From contig NZ_FTOG01000003.1 of assembly GCF_900156655.1 (NCBI RefSeq), positions 248,001 to 312,000 on the forward strand: a stretch of DNA of 64,000 nt. The letters are read 5' to 3'. Of the stretch, positions 44,570 to 53,737 are shown in pieces. The position numbers and the translations under genes were made by a program. The stretch comes from Rhodobacter aestuarii. GTDB taxonomy: Bacteria > Pseudomonadota > Alphaproteobacteria > Rhodobacterales > Rhodobacteraceae. How positions within the stretch are numbered: the first letter of the stretch is position 1; the number at the start of each line of letters is the position of its first letter. The notes beneath the pieces were generated by a model that was not told the DNA's origin, searched no databases, and saw only the letters and a list, made by a program, of their open reading frames with translations.

Positions 44570-45661
44570 ATGACCGACCCGATCCGCCCGCAACCCGGTA
44601 TTCTCGACATCGCCCTTTATGAAGGGGGCGCCTCGCATGTGGCGGGCATCAGCGATGCGATTAAACTGAGTTCGAACGAGAACCCGCACGGGCCCTCTGA
44701 TAAAGCGAAAGAGGCGTTTCAGCGCTGCATGCACAAGCTGCACCGCTACCCCTCGACGGATCATGCCGCGTTGCGCCAAGCAATTGCCGAAGTGCATGGC
44801 CTTGATCCGACCCGGATCATTTGCGGCGTTGGCTCGGATGAAATCATCCGCATGATCACCAATGCCTATGCCGGCCCGAAGGATGAGGTGCTCCATACCG
44901 AGCACGGCTTCTTGATGTATTCGATCGCGGCGAAAGGTGCGGGGGCGACCCCGGTTGCCGTGCCCGAGCGCGAGCGCACGATTGATGTCGATGCGATCTT
45001 GGCCGCCTGCACGAAGAAAACGAAGATCGTCTTCATCGCAAACCCGAACAACCCGACCGGCACGATGGTCGGGCTGGCGGAACTGGAGCGGCTGGCCACC
45101 GGCCTGCCGAAACAGGCGATCTTGGTGATCGACAGTGCCTATGCGGAATATGTCGAGGGCTATGATGGCGGCGCCGAACTGGCGCATCGTCTGCCCAATG
45201 TCATCATGACGCGCACCTTTTCAAAGATTTACGGGCTGGGTGGGCTTCGGATCGGTTGGGCCTATGGGCCGCAGGCGATCATTGATGTGCTGTCGCGCAT
45301 TCGCGATCCGTTCAACCTGTCGACCGCGCAGTTGGAAACCGCAGAAGCCGCTGTGCGGGACCAAGATTGGATCACCCACTGCCGGGGCGAAAACACCCGG
45401 TTGCGGCACTGGCTCTCGGAAGCCTTGGCCGAGCGTGGCGTGCCCAATGACACCTCGATGGCGAACTTCGTGCTGGCGCGTTTCGGCTCGGAAGCCGAAG
45501 CTGTGGCCTGTGACGAATTCCTCAAGAAAGACGGGCTGATCGTGCGGCGCGTGGCAAGCTATGGCTTGCCGCATTGCCTGCGCATCACCGTGGGCGACGA
45601 ACCCTCCTGCCGCCGCGTGGCGCATTTGATCGGCGTCTTTAAGGCGGGCGGCACGGTATGA
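44570..45661 (+). CDS. hisC: Histidinol-phosphate aminotransferase
   Basis: PLP enzyme of 363 residues, aminotransferase class I/II, acting in histidine synthesis and able in many bacteria to act on aromatic amino acids too. It contains [10 protein letters not shown], Asn-Pro-Asn-Asn-Pro-Thr-Gly and the PLP-lysine region [10 protein letters not shown]. The start at 44570 has a GAGGA site. The stop overlaps tyrC (ATGA), and this link to tyrosine synthesis suggests a dual role. Confidence 0.95.
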   Translation: MTDPIRPQPGILDIALYEGGASHVAGISDAIKLSSNENPHGPSDKAKEAFQRCMHKLHRYPSTDHAALRQAIAEVHGLDPTRIICGVGSDEIIRMITNAYAGPKDEVLHTEHGFLMYSIAAKGAGATPVAVPERERTIDVDAILAACTKKTKIVFIANPNNPTGTMVGLAELERLATGLPKQAILVIDSAYAEYVEGYDGGAELAHRLPNVIMTRTFSKIYGLGGLRIGWAYGPQAIIDVLSRIRDPFNLSTAQLETAEAAVRDQDWITHCRGENTRLRHWLSEALAERGVPNDTSMANFVLARFGSEAEAVACDEFLKKDGLIVRRVASYGLPHCLRITVGDEPSCRRVAHLIGVFKAGGTV

Positions 45662-46590
45662 GCCATTACAACCGCGTCGCGCTGATTGGTCTGGGCCTGA
45701 TTGCTTCGTCTATGGCCCATGCGATCCGCGCAAACGGTCTGGCTGATGAAATCGTGGGCCATGCCCGCTCAACCGAGACGCGGGCAACCGCGCTCGAAAT
45801 CGGGCTCGTTGACCGGGTCTTTGAGACCGCTGCCGAGGCGGTTCAAGGTGCTGATCTGGTGGTGCTGTGCGTGCCCGTGGGCGCGATGGAAGCGATTGCG
45901 CGCGAAATCGCCCCGCACCTTGCCCCCGGTACGACGGTCACCGATGTTGGCTCGGTCAAACAAGCCGTGGTCGAAGCGGTGGCGCCGCATTTGCCCGCCC
46001 ATGCGCAATTCATCCCCGGCCACCCGCTCGCGGGCACCGAACATTCCGGCCCACGCTCGGGATTTGCGACGCTTTTTGTGAACCGCTGGTGGCTCATTAC
46101 CCCGCTTGAGGGGAATGACCCCGCGGCGGTAACCCGGCTGAAAGACTTCCTCACCGGGCTTGGCGCCAATGTCGATGAGATGGACGTGACCCGGCACGAC
46201 CTAGTGCTGGCGGTCGTGTCGCACACCCCGCACCTGATCGCCTATACGATGGTGGGTGTGGCGGACCATCTGCGCCGCGTCACCCATGAGGAAGTGATCA
46301 AATATTCCGCCTCGGGCTTTCGCGATTTTACCCGGATCGCGGCCTCGGACCCGACGATGTGGCGTGACGTGTTCTTGACGAACAAAGAAGCCACGCTCGA
46401 TATTCTGGGCCGCTTCACGGAAGAACTGTTCATGCTGCAACGCGCCATTCGCATGGGCGATGGCGAAAAGCTGTTTGACTACTTTACCCAAACACGGGCG
46501 ATCCGCCGCGGCATTATTGAAGCGGGTCAAGATACCGCCGCGCCGGACTTTGGCCGCAGCCCGACCACGACCGACCCCGCGAAAAAGTAA
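45658..46590 (+). CDS. tyrC: Prephenate/arogenate (cyclohexadienyl) dehydrogenase
   Basis: NAD(P)-dependent dehydrogenase of tyrosine synthesis, 310 residues, without a chorismate mutase domain. The Rossmann motif is Gly-Leu-Gly-Leu-Ile-Ala-Ser-Ser near residue 11. The catalytic region has [12 protein letters not shown] and Ser-His-Thr-Pro-His-Leu. Preference for prephenate or arogenate cannot be read from sequence. Coupled to hisC; convergent with the DUF2125 gene. Confidence 0.93.
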   Translation: MSHYNRVALIGLGLIASSMAHAIRANGLADEIVGHARSTETRATALEIGLVDRVFETAAEAVQGADLVVLCVPVGAMEAIAREIAPHLAPGTTVTDVGSVKQAVVEAVAPHLPAHAQFIPGHPLAGTEHSGPRSGFATLFVNRWWLITPLEGNDPAAVTRLKDFLTGLGANVDEMDVTRHDLVLAVVSHTPHLIAYTMVGVADHLRRVTHEEVIKYSASGFRDFTRIAASDPTMWRDVFLTNKEATLDILGRFTEELFMLQRAIRMGDGEKLFDYFTQTRAIRRGIIEAGQDTAAPDFGRSPTTTDPAKK

Positions 46591-46596
46591 AGCCGC

Positions 46597-47580
46597 TTAA
46601 CGCAAGCGCGGCGCGGGCCCCAGTGGCAAACCCGCAAAGAACATCAGCCCGCCCGCAAAGCTGAGCGGCACGCGGATCACGCCATCTGCGCTTTGATTGG
46701 CCAGCCCTTGGGCAAAGGCTTGCACCATCGGCAACCGTTCTTGCGGCACCAGCCCCGCCCCTCGCGCAAGTGCGAGCCAGTTTTGCCAATCCGATACCGC
46801 CAAAGTAAGCGTGCCTTCGGGCTCGCCTGCGGGCGAAAGCGTCAGCGCCCCGGAAACCGCCAAGCGATGCCCGCCCCACGAAAGCGCGACCTCTTCGAGA
46901 TCAAGCACTTGCAGAATTGGCGGGGTATCCTTCAACACCGCAAGTGGCTCGGAAAACCCAAGTTGCCCCGCGACGGAGACCTGTTCTACCGTGGCCGGAA
47001 AGCCCGCCTGCGGCGCGAGCGTGGCGATGAGTTGCGGCGGCAAAGTAAGCGCCTCTGCTCCGCCTGTAATCTGATAGCGCCCCTCCGCATCCCCAGCTTG
47101 CGCCACGAGCTCAAACGCGGTCACCGAAAATGACGGGATCGACGCGACCACCATTTCCAAACTGGCATTCGTGATCCGCACCGCACCACCACGCAGCGGC
47201 AGATCACGCCCCGCACCAAAGGACACGCGCGCGAAGGCCTGATCTGTCGTGAGCGTAAAGGGCACCCCGCCCACGGTGATATCTTGCAGCGCGCTTAAAT
47301 CGACGCGCCACGTCAGCGGCGCCCAAAGCGGGGCCGAGAGCGTAAGCTCAGGGATAGTCCACGCAAAACCTTGCGCTGGATCGGTCAGGCGCACCCCCTG
47401 CGCACGCGCGCCAATCGCAAGCGGGAAACCCTTCGCAGAAACGTCCTCAACGCTGCCCTGCCCTTGCGCCGCGATTTCGGCAAAGCCTGTCCGCGCACCC
47501 GCGACCAGCGCGGCGCTACCACCCCAACTGACGGCCCCGGCCAGCCCCGCTGCCACAATCGCCCAAAGCCAGATCCGCAT
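46597..47580 (-). CDS. DUF2125 protein, exported
   Basis: Protein of 327 residues of the DUF2125 family found in alphaproteobacteria; function unknown. An N-terminal membrane anchor or signal segment (about 2-25) is followed by a beta-rich domain with repeats of the type Leu-x-Leu-Ser. The start at 47580 is set by a GGGGTGG-type site; the frame runs 29 residues further upstream without support. It is divergent from the ChaC gene. Confidence 0.82.
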   Translation of the reverse strand: MRIWLWAIVAAGLAGAVSWGGSAALVAGARTGFAEIAAQGQGSVEDVSAKGFPLAIGARAQGVRLTDPAQGFAWTIPELTLSAPLWAPLTWRVDLSALQDITVGGVPFTLTTDQAFARVSFGAGRDLPLRGGAVRITNASLEMVVASIPSFSVTAFELVAQAGDAEGRYQITGGAEALTLPPQLIATLAPQAGFPATVEQVSVAGQLGFSEPLAVLKDTPPILQVLDLEEVALSWGGHRLAVSGALTLSPAGEPEGTLTLAVSDWQNWLALARGAGLVPQERLPMVQAFAQGLANQSADGVIRVPLSFAGGLMFFAGLPLGPAPRLR

Positions 47581-47641
47581 CGCCACCCCTTCCCAAAGCT
47601 GCCCAATCACTTTATGCCGCGCCGCGAAGGAGAGCCAGCAC

Positions 47642-48193
47642 ATGACCAAGACCAATGACCATACCACCCCGCTGTGGATCTTTGGCTACGGCTCCTTGGT
47701 CTGGGACCCGGGCTTTACCCCTGCCGAAGCGGTGCCCGCGCGGCTTGATGGCTGGCATCGCAGCTTTTGCATGCGCTCGATTCATTTTCGGGGCACCGTC
47801 GAAAAGCCCGGTCTTGTGCTCGCGCTTGATGCCCAACCCGGCGCGCATTGCTGGGGCGTGGCGCTGCGCGTGGCCGAAGAGGACCGTGAGGCGGTTCTGG
47901 CCGAGACCCGCGCGCGGGAATTGGTTTCGGACGCCTATCTGGAAAAGCGCCTTCCCGTCACCTTGCAAGATGGCCGTGAAGTCGAGACCGTCACCTATGT
48001 GATTGACCGCGCCGGGCCGCAATATTGCCAGATCGGGGCCGAAGAACAGGCGCAGATCATTGCCACTGCCGTGGGCGGGCGCGGGCCAAACCGCGATTAC
48101 CTCTTTAACACCGCCGCCCATCTGGCCGAATGGGGGCTTGAAGATGAGGACCTTGTGGCGCTGGCAACACGGGTGCGTGCGCTGATCGGCTGA
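47642..48193 (+). CDS. ChaC-type gamma-glutamylcyclotransferase
   Basis: Cytoplasmic enzyme of 183 residues that breaks down glutathione to 5-oxoproline and Cys-Gly. The family start Trp-Ile-Phe-Gly-Tyr-Gly-Ser-Leu-Val-Trp-Asp-Pro is near residues 10-21 and Gly-Trp-His-Arg-Ser-Phe is near 38-43. The start at 47642 has an AAGGAGA site, and the upstream open frame (131 further residues) is an antisense shadow of the DUF2125 gene. It is followed by the MotA-like gene after 61 bp. Confidence 0.92.
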   Translation: MTKTNDHTTPLWIFGYGSLVWDPGFTPAEAVPARLDGWHRSFCMRSIHFRGTVEKPGLVLALDAQPGAHCWGVALRVAEEDREAVLAETRARELVSDAYLEKRLPVTLQDGREVETVTYVIDRAGPQYCQIGAEEQAQIIATAVGGRGPNRDYLFNTAAHLAEWGLEDEDLVALATRVRALIG

Positions 48194-48254
48194 CCCTTGG
48201 CAGGGGGCGGTCTGCGGCATATCCTCGCGCTAAGAGCAGGCAAAGAGGCATATC

Positions 48255-49448
48255 ATGCGCGCACCGGCCCGGCCCCAGGCCCCGCAGTTCTCGCAACCCG
48301 TCCGGCAAGTGGCCTCGATGCTGGCCGTGCTGGCGCTTGTTGGCGCGGGGGGCTGGTTCGCTTACGGGCCGATTTCCGCAATCTTCAAATCCAACCCATG
48401 GCTCAACGGGGTGATTTTCGCCGTTTTCGCGGCCGGGATCGTCACCTGTTTTTGGCAGGTCGCGCAATTGATCAAAGCGGTGAGTTGGATCGAAAGCTTC
48501 GCCGCAGATCGCCCCGGTCGCCCGCAGTATAAAGCGCCACAAATGCTGGCCCCCCTTGCCGCGCTCTTGGGCGCGCGCGGCTCAACCCGTTCTATCGCCA
48601 CCTCCGCCGCGCGCTCGATCTTGGAATCGGTCGGCACCCGGATTGATGAAGCCCGCGACATCACGCGTTATCTCTCTAACCTTCTGATCTTCCTTGGTCT
48701 TCTCGGCACATTCTACGGGCTCGCGACCACTGTGCCAGGCGTGGTGGAAACGATCCGCGCGCTCGCCCCGCAACCGGGCGAAAGCGCAACGGCGGTGTTC
48801 GAGCGGCTGATGGGCGGGCTTGAGGGGCAGCTTGGCGGCATGGGCACGGCGTTTTCCTCCTCGCTCCTTGGTCTTGCGGGATCGCTGGTGGTGGGGATGC
48901 TCGAACTCTTCGTGACCCATGGCCAAAACCGCTTTTACCGCGAGTTGGAGGAATGGATTTCCTCGATCACCCGGCTGAGCTTCGCAGCGGCAGAGGGCGA
49001 TAGCGGCGAGGGTTCGGCAATGGCCGAGATCCTTGATCACATGTCCGAGCAGATGGATGCGCTGCAAACGCTTTTCACGCGCGCCGAACATGCCCGCGCA
49101 CAAACCGAAACGCAGCTTGCGCATCTCTCCCATGCCTTTGCCGATTTTGCGGGGCGAATGGCGGCCGATCTAGAAAACCGTGCCACGCAAAGCCAATCGC
49201 TCGCACAAATGGCAGCGGGGCAAGACCGGCTCGTGACCGCGCTTGAGGCGCTCACCTCGCAAGCTCGCGCCGCGCAAGAGGCAGAGGTGGATGGCGAAAT
49301 GCGCATGCGCCTGCGCTCGATCGACATTCAGATGTCGCGGCTTTTGGAAGAAATGGCCGCGGGGCGGCAAGAAAGCATGGCCGAATTGCGCAATGACTTT
49401 GCCGCGCTGACCCGGGCGATCCTGTCGCGCAGCCGTTCGGAGGGCTAA
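48255..49448 (+). CDS. MotA/ExbB-like membrane protein with cytoplasmic tail
   Basis: Inner-membrane protein of 397 residues resembling the pentameric stator or TolQ/ExbB subunits. Membrane segments lie at about 21-40, 51-73, 140-162 and 194-220. The region between the last two contains the Leu-Gly-Leu-Leu-Gly-Thr-Phe-Tyr-Gly-Leu and Gly-Gly-Met-Gly-Thr-Ala-Phe-Ser-Ser-Ser segments typical of the MotA_ExbB domain. A C-terminal helical tail (about 225-397) is likely coiled coil. The next gene, starting at once, encodes an OmpA-type partner with a membrane aspartate, so the two probably form an ion-driven complex. No flagellar, Tol-Pal or TonB genes are near. Confidence 0.85.
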   Translation: MRAPARPQAPQFSQPVRQVASMLAVLALVGAGGWFAYGPISAIFKSNPWLNGVIFAVFAAGIVTCFWQVAQLIKAVSWIESFAADRPGRPQYKAPQMLAPLAALLGARGSTRSIATSAARSILESVGTRIDEARDITRYLSNLLIFLGLLGTFYGLATTVPGVVETIRALAPQPGESATAVFERLMGGLEGQLGGMGTAFSSSLLGLAGSLVVGMLELFVTHGQNRFYRELEEWISSITRLSFAAAEGDSGEGSAMAEILDHMSEQMDALQTLFTRAEHARAQTETQLAHLSHAFADFAGRMAADLENRATQSQSLAQMAAGQDRLVTALEALTSQARAAQEAEVDGEMRMRLRSIDIQMSRLLEEMAAGRQESMAELRNDFAALTRAILSRSRSEG

Positions 49449-50798
49449 ATGGCACTTTCGGCCCGCCGCAGCGCGCGCTTTTCCACCAATGTCTGGCCCG
49501 GCTTTGTCGATGCGATGGCCGCGCTGCTCATGGTGTTGTTTTTCGTGATCTCGATTTTCATGATCGTGCAATCCATGTTGCGCGACACGATCACGACCAA
49601 AGATCATGAATTGTCAGCCTTGGCCGCGCAGGTGGCAAGCTTGGCGCAGGCGTTGTCGCTTGAGGAGAGCAAGACCGCCGAACTCACCGGGCGGTTGGAG
49701 GCCGCAGGGGCACAGATTTCGGCTTTTGAGCTGCAAGTTACGGGTCTTTTGGCCGCTGCCGAAGCCGCGCGCGCGCAGATCGCCGCGCAAGGGGCCACGA
49801 TTACCGAGCAAGAAGCGGCACTCGCCGACGGTAGTACCCAGTTGGCAAATCGCGCCGCGCAAATCTCTGGCCTTCAGGCCGATCTCAAAGCCTCTGAAAC
49901 CGCGCTCGCCAGCACGCGGCTCGACCTAGAGGCCGCGCGCAAGAAAGCCGAAGAAACGCTGACCCTGCTCGCTGCCGCCGAAGCCGCAAAAGCCGATCTG
50001 GAACAGAAACTGGATGTGCAACTGAGCGAAGCCGATAAGGAAGCCGCGCTCAAAGCGCTTGCCGAGCAAAAGCTGACAGAGACCCGCGCGGAGGCCGACC
50101 GAAATGCCGAACAAGTAGCGCTGTTGAACCAGCAAATTGCGGCCCTGCGCGGCCAATTGGCGGATCTACAGGCGGTGCTGGATGAAGCCAAAGCGAAAGA
50201 CACCGCCGCCAAAGTTCAGGTGGAAGCTTTGGGAAGCCAACTCAATGCCGCGCTAGCCCAAGTCGCCGCCGAACAAAAGCGCCGCGCCGCTTTGGAAGAA
50301 GAGGCCCGCAAACGCGCCGAAGCCGAGGCGAAAGACCTTGCCCGCTACCGCTCCGAATTCTTTGGCCGCATGTCGCAACTGCTTGATGGCCGCGCGGGCG
50401 TGCGGGTGGTGGGCGACCGATTTGTCTTCTCCTCGGAAGTGCTGTTCGAACCGGGCTCTGCCGATTTAGCCCCCGAAGGCCAAGCGCAAATTGCCCGTGT
50501 CGCCGAGACTTTCCGCGAATTGGCCAATGAAATCCCGCCAGAAATCGACTGGGTGCTAGAAGTCGATGGCTTTACTGACGACACGCCGCTTTCTGGCCTT
50601 GGCGAGTTCAAAGACAATTGGGAACTGTCGCAGGCCCGCGCGCTATCGGTCGTGCGCTTTCTCATCACCACCCAAGGCTTTGAGCCCAAGCGCCTTGCCG
50701 CGGCGGGCTTTGGCGAGTTTCGTCCGGTGGCGGAGGGCACAAGTGAGGAGGCCCGCGCCCAAAACCGCCGCATTGAACTTAAGCTGACCGAGCGCTGA
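49449..50798 (+). CDS. MotB-like OmpA-domain protein with long coiled coil
   Basis: Membrane-anchored protein of 449 residues. One N-terminal membrane segment (about 18-40) carries Asp21 at its start, the position of the proton/sodium-binding aspartate of MotB, ExbD and ZorB. A long Ala/Glu/Leu-rich coiled coil (about 52-310) leads to a C-terminal OmpA peptidoglycan-binding domain (about 325-449) with Val-Asp-Gly-Phe-Thr-Asp and Asn-Arg-Arg-Ile-Glu. It starts directly after the MotA-like gene. The coiled coil would span the periplasm to the wall. It ends against the convergent Hint gene. Confidence 0.87.
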   Translation: MALSARRSARFSTNVWPGFVDAMAALLMVLFFVISIFMIVQSMLRDTITTKDHELSALAAQVASLAQALSLEESKTAELTGRLEAAGAQISAFELQVTGLLAAAEAARAQIAAQGATITEQEAALADGSTQLANRAAQISGLQADLKASETALASTRLDLEAARKKAEETLTLLAAAEAAKADLEQKLDVQLSEADKEAALKALAEQKLTETRAEADRNAEQVALLNQQIAALRGQLADLQAVLDEAKAKDTAAKVQVEALGSQLNAALAQVAAEQKRRAALEEEARKRAEAEAKDLARYRSEFFGRMSQLLDGRAGVRVVGDRFVFSSEVLFEPGSADLAPEGQAQIARVAETFRELANEIPPEIDWVLEVDGFTDDTPLSGLGEFKDNWELSQARALSVVRFLITTQGFEPKRLAAAGFGEFRPVAEGTSEEARAQNRRIELKLTER

Positions 50799-51875
50799 TC
50801 AGGCCGCCAGATCGTGACGCAAAATCGCCGCCTCTGACGGGGTCAGCGCGCGCCGCGCAAATGCCCCATAGCTGAGCGGGTCGTTTTGCGCCCCGGGGCA
50901 AAGCTGCAACAGGCCGTTGCGCTGCGCCGGGTCGATCATGTCGAAGGCAGTCGAGGCCGGATGGAAGCTTTCGGTCTCCACCCCATTGCCCCAAAGCACC
51001 TGATGGCGCTCAAACATCAGGTGAATGTAATGCACCTCAGGCAGGCTATGCTCGATACGCACGGAACTGCCATTGACCAGATCAAGCGCCTGCACCAGCA
51101 CTTCGCTTTCATTGAAAAGCGCACGCGCAGCAGGGCCTTTGATCAGCATCCGGTGTTGTGGCGAAACCAGCAGATCGCCCTCGGGTCGATCCATGCCAAA
51201 AGCGCCCGCCCTAATCCGCACCGGGCGCAGATGCGGCAAAGCATAGAGCCGCGCCCCACTCATCCGCCGCGAGCCAATCCATTGCAGCGCCTGCACGCCG
51301 TCATCTCGGGTGAACACCTTGTCCCCCGGGCGCAGGGCCTCGACCGGGCGTTTGCCATCGGGCGTGTCGATTAAGGTGCCCGGAGTAAAGCAAATCACCC
51401 CCGGCTCGGGCAGACGCAGCGCCTCGGGCCGCGTATCGACGGTGCTTTCCACCAGCCACAAATCCGTATCGCGCGGCGGCACGCGGCCCGAAAACATCAA
51501 AAGCCGCGCCTGCGCCTCAGGCAATTCGATCAAGGTGACAACATAAGCCTCTATCCCATCGGTGATGGTGAAGCTTTGATCGGGAAGATCGGGCGTTCTG
51601 TCTGGCGCCAAAAGCGCATCAGCCCCGGCGCCGCCCTCGTCCATCGCAGCGCCCAAAAGCCTGCGCACCACACGCGCCGCGCGCAGCCGCACATCGGCTG
51701 CGCCCTCCGCGCCCGTGAGTAACAGCGGTGCCGAAGGGCCATCGACCCTTACCGCCTCGCCCGTCCAGCGCCAGCAGGCCCCCGTGGAAAGGGCCTCTAT
51801 CGGCGCCGCGAAGGTGCCATCAATCTCCGTCTGCGCCCAAGAAATGACGAAGGTTCCGAGATAACCCGGTTGCAT
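50799..51875 (-). CDS. Hint-domain protein
   Basis: Protein of 358 residues with an N-terminal beta-rich region (about 1-155) and a Hint (hedgehog/intein-type) domain at about 160-300. The Hint opening Val-Ile-Cys-Phe-Thr-Pro-Gly-Thr-Leu-Ile and the segment Val-Ser-Pro-Gln-His-Arg-Met-Leu are visible. Self-cleavage at the cysteine is possible but unproven. Such proteins are frequent and often multi-copy in Rhodobacteraceae; their role is unknown. No clear ribosome site was found before the ATG. Confidence 0.83.
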   Translation of the reverse strand: MQPGYLGTFVISWAQTEIDGTFAAPIEALSTGACWRWTGEAVRVDGPSAPLLLTGAEGAADVRLRAARVVRRLLGAAMDEGGAGADALLAPDRTPDLPDQSFTITDGIEAYVVTLIELPEAQARLLMFSGRVPPRDTDLWLVESTVDTRPEALRLPEPGVICFTPGTLIDTPDGKRPVEALRPGDKVFTRDDGVQALQWIGSRRMSGARLYALPHLRPVRIRAGAFGMDRPEGDLLVSPQHRMLIKGPAARALFNESEVLVQALDLVNGSSVRIEHSLPEVHYIHLMFERHQVLWGNGVETESFHPASTAFDMIDPAQRNGLLQLCPGAQNDPLSYGAFARRALTPSEAAILRHDLAA

Positions 51876-51954
51876 TGCCTGTATGTCCCGTGCCGTTTTT
51901 ATATGGGTCTTCTGACCCTTGATTATTGATCACGGTAACACGGGTGATTCGGCT

Positions 51955-51980
51955 TGAAAATCCCCTTTGTCTTCAAGGGG
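51955..51980 (-). terminator. Likely terminator of the LpxR-like gene
   Basis: CCCCTT / AAGGGG stem (51962-51967, 51975-51980); on the minus strand followed by ATTTTC. It lies 26 bp after the stop. Confidence 0.5.
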
Positions 51981-52005
51981 CATAGGCCAAAAGGCAGAAA
52001 TCGGC

Positions 52006-52950
52006 TTAAAAATTCAGCCGAAACCGCATTGAGCCCACGACTTGCCCCTCCGGCTGGCCCTTGAACTCTTCGGAAAGCCAAGTGGCACCATAAAAGACAC
52101 CAAGGCTGCCGATCCGGGTGGTGACACCGGCGCGTACCCGCTTGCGCACCGGCTCGAACGCAACGCCATCGGCTTCGGGGAAATAGTAGCTGTCAAAGAC
52201 ATGCGCGATATCGCCGCCAATCACAAAGCTGGTGCCACCTTCTTGCTGGCCAGACACCCCGACATAGCGCTGCCCCGTCACCTCATCGCGCAGCCACAGC
52301 GCACCGCGCTCCCGCGCGCCGAAAGCCAGATCGGCCCCCACGCGCACGAGGCTTTCATCCCCCGCGCGCACCGCCATGAAGGGGCGCAATTCCGCCCCGC
52401 CCAGCGCGATGGGATGCGCCACTTCCGCCGTCACCACCGGATAGACATGATCAGGCAATTGGTTCAGTGCCGCAACCGGGCGGCTGATCGACAAAGATTT
52501 GTGGATGAAGTCTTGGAACTGCGAGAGCCCGTTCGAGGGACCGACCCAAACGAGCCCCAGCCCCAGATCCGCCTCAAGCCCCGGGCGCGGCGCGAAAGGG
52601 GTATGCACCGACCACATCGACTTTGCGACATAGCGCCGATCCCCCGCAGCGGGTTTATGCAAATCCGCAGGGGCCACAATCGCGCCACTCAGCCGATATT
52701 CCAGCACCTCAAAAGGTTTCGCGGGCAGGGTGTCTTCCCAGCCCGGCCCCCGCAGCCATGACATCGTGTAAGAGCCACTTTGCCACCGGTCTTGCCCATC
52801 GCCGATGGCGTCATTGTTCAGGAAATGGCCGAACCCCAGAGTTTGGCGCGGCTCGGCCTGCGCGGCGGTGTTAAGGCCGCTGCAAAACGCCCCTGCCAAA
52901 AGAGAAACTGCGGCAATATCGCGTAGCGTGGCACAAAGTCGGGGCAGCAT
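52006..52950 (-). CDS. LpxR-like (DUF2219) outer-membrane protein
   Basis: Predicted outer-membrane beta-barrel of 314 residues, resembling the lipid A 3'-O-deacylase LpxR family. A signal peptide (about 1-32) is followed by the family-like opening Gly-His-Phe-Leu-Asn-Asn-Asp-Ala-Ile with an Asp-Arg and a Ser-Tyr-Thr pattern, many alternating hydrophobic strands, and a C-terminal Phe (Arg-Leu-Asn-Phe) as expected for barrel insertion. Asn46/Asp47 and His116 may correspond to LpxR active-site residues, but I could not align the whole site. The start at 52950 is chosen for the signal peptide. Confidence 0.72.
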   Translation of the reverse strand: MLPRLCATLRDIAAVSLLAGAFCSGLNTAAQAEPRQTLGFGHFLNNDAIGDGQDRWQSGSYTMSWLRGPGWEDTLPAKPFEVLEYRLSGAIVAPADLHKPAAGDRRYVAKSMWSVHTPFAPRPGLEADLGLGLVWVGPSNGLSQFQDFIHKSLSISRPVAALNQLPDHVYPVVTAEVAHPIALGGAELRPFMAVRAGDESLVRVGADLAFGARERGALWLRDEVTGQRYVGVSGQQEGGTSFVIGGDIAHVFDSYYFPEADGVAFEPVRKRVRAGVTTRIGSLGVFYGATWLSEEFKGQPEGQVVGSMRFRLNF

Positions 52951-53106
52951 GTCGGTCCTGTAATCTTGTCTTGGCCCAAGGCGGGCGTGGTTAATCACTC
53001 GTTACCGCGTCTTCGCAAGGGAATTCGGCAGAAATGGGGCACATGCCACAGCGCTGCGCCTTGGCGCGGCGAAAAAGTCACGCTTTGGCGAGGCGTTAGT
53101 GCCGGG

Positions 53107-53586
53107 CTAGCCAGTCGCGATCAGCGCTTTCGCGCCCCCGCTGGAGGCTTTGAGCGCATCTTCAGGCGCCAACCGCACCATCAGGCCGCGTTTGCCGCCA
53201 TTGATCACCACAAGGGCCGCGCCCAGCGCGCTTTCTTCAAACGCCACAGGCACGCGCTTCTTTTGCCCAAAGGGCGAAATGCCGCCGGTATGAAAGCCCG
53301 TCAGCCGCTCGGCCTTATCGGGCGCCATCATCACCGCCGCTTTGCCGCCAAAAGCCGCCGCCACCTTTTTCATCGAGAGTTGTGCATCAGACGGGATCAC
53401 CGCACAGGCAGGCCTGCCATCCACCTCAACCATCAGCGTTTTAAGCACCTGCGCCGGGTCCGCGCCAATCGCCTGCGCGGCATGCAGGCCGATTTTGTCT
53501 TGGCCCGCCACATAGTCATATTCGAGCCGCTCAAACGGGATTTTCGCGGCCTCTAGCACGCGGGTGGCGGGGGTGGCTGTGCTCAT
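53107..53586 (-). CDS. ybaK: YbaK/EbsC-type aminoacyl-tRNA deacylase
   Basis: Cytoplasmic editing protein of 159 residues that removes cysteine from mischarged tRNA-Pro (family role). It contains Val-Leu-Lys-Thr-Leu-Met-Val near residue 46, and the region [12 protein letters not shown], the family signature, near residues 93-104. The start at 53586 has an AAGGAG site; the longer open frame is an antisense shadow of the SDR gene. Single-gene unit, divergent from the SDR gene. Confidence 0.92.
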   Translation of the reverse strand: MSTATPATRVLEAAKIPFERLEYDYVAGQDKIGLHAAQAIGADPAQVLKTLMVEVDGRPACAVIPSDAQLSMKKVAAAFGGKAAVMMAPDKAERLTGFHTGGISPFGQKKRVPVAFEESALGAALVVINGGKRGLMVRLAPEDALKASSGGAKALIATG

Positions 53587-53737
53587 GACATGCTCCTTTG
53601 CGCCGTTCTGCCCCGCGCCCCTGATGTGGTCAACGGGCGAAATTCCGTTGCGTCGCGGCGCGCCCTTCCCCGTTGCCTCATGCGCCGACCCCGATAGATT
53701 TGACCTAAGGGCAAGGGAGAGGCCCAAGGAGGACAAC

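Noticed and set aside
48255-50798. A complete Zorya anti-phage system
   Set aside because: Only ZorA/ZorB-like parts exist; no ZorC, ZorD or ZorE homologue is beside them, and the OmpA partner has a much longer coiled coil.
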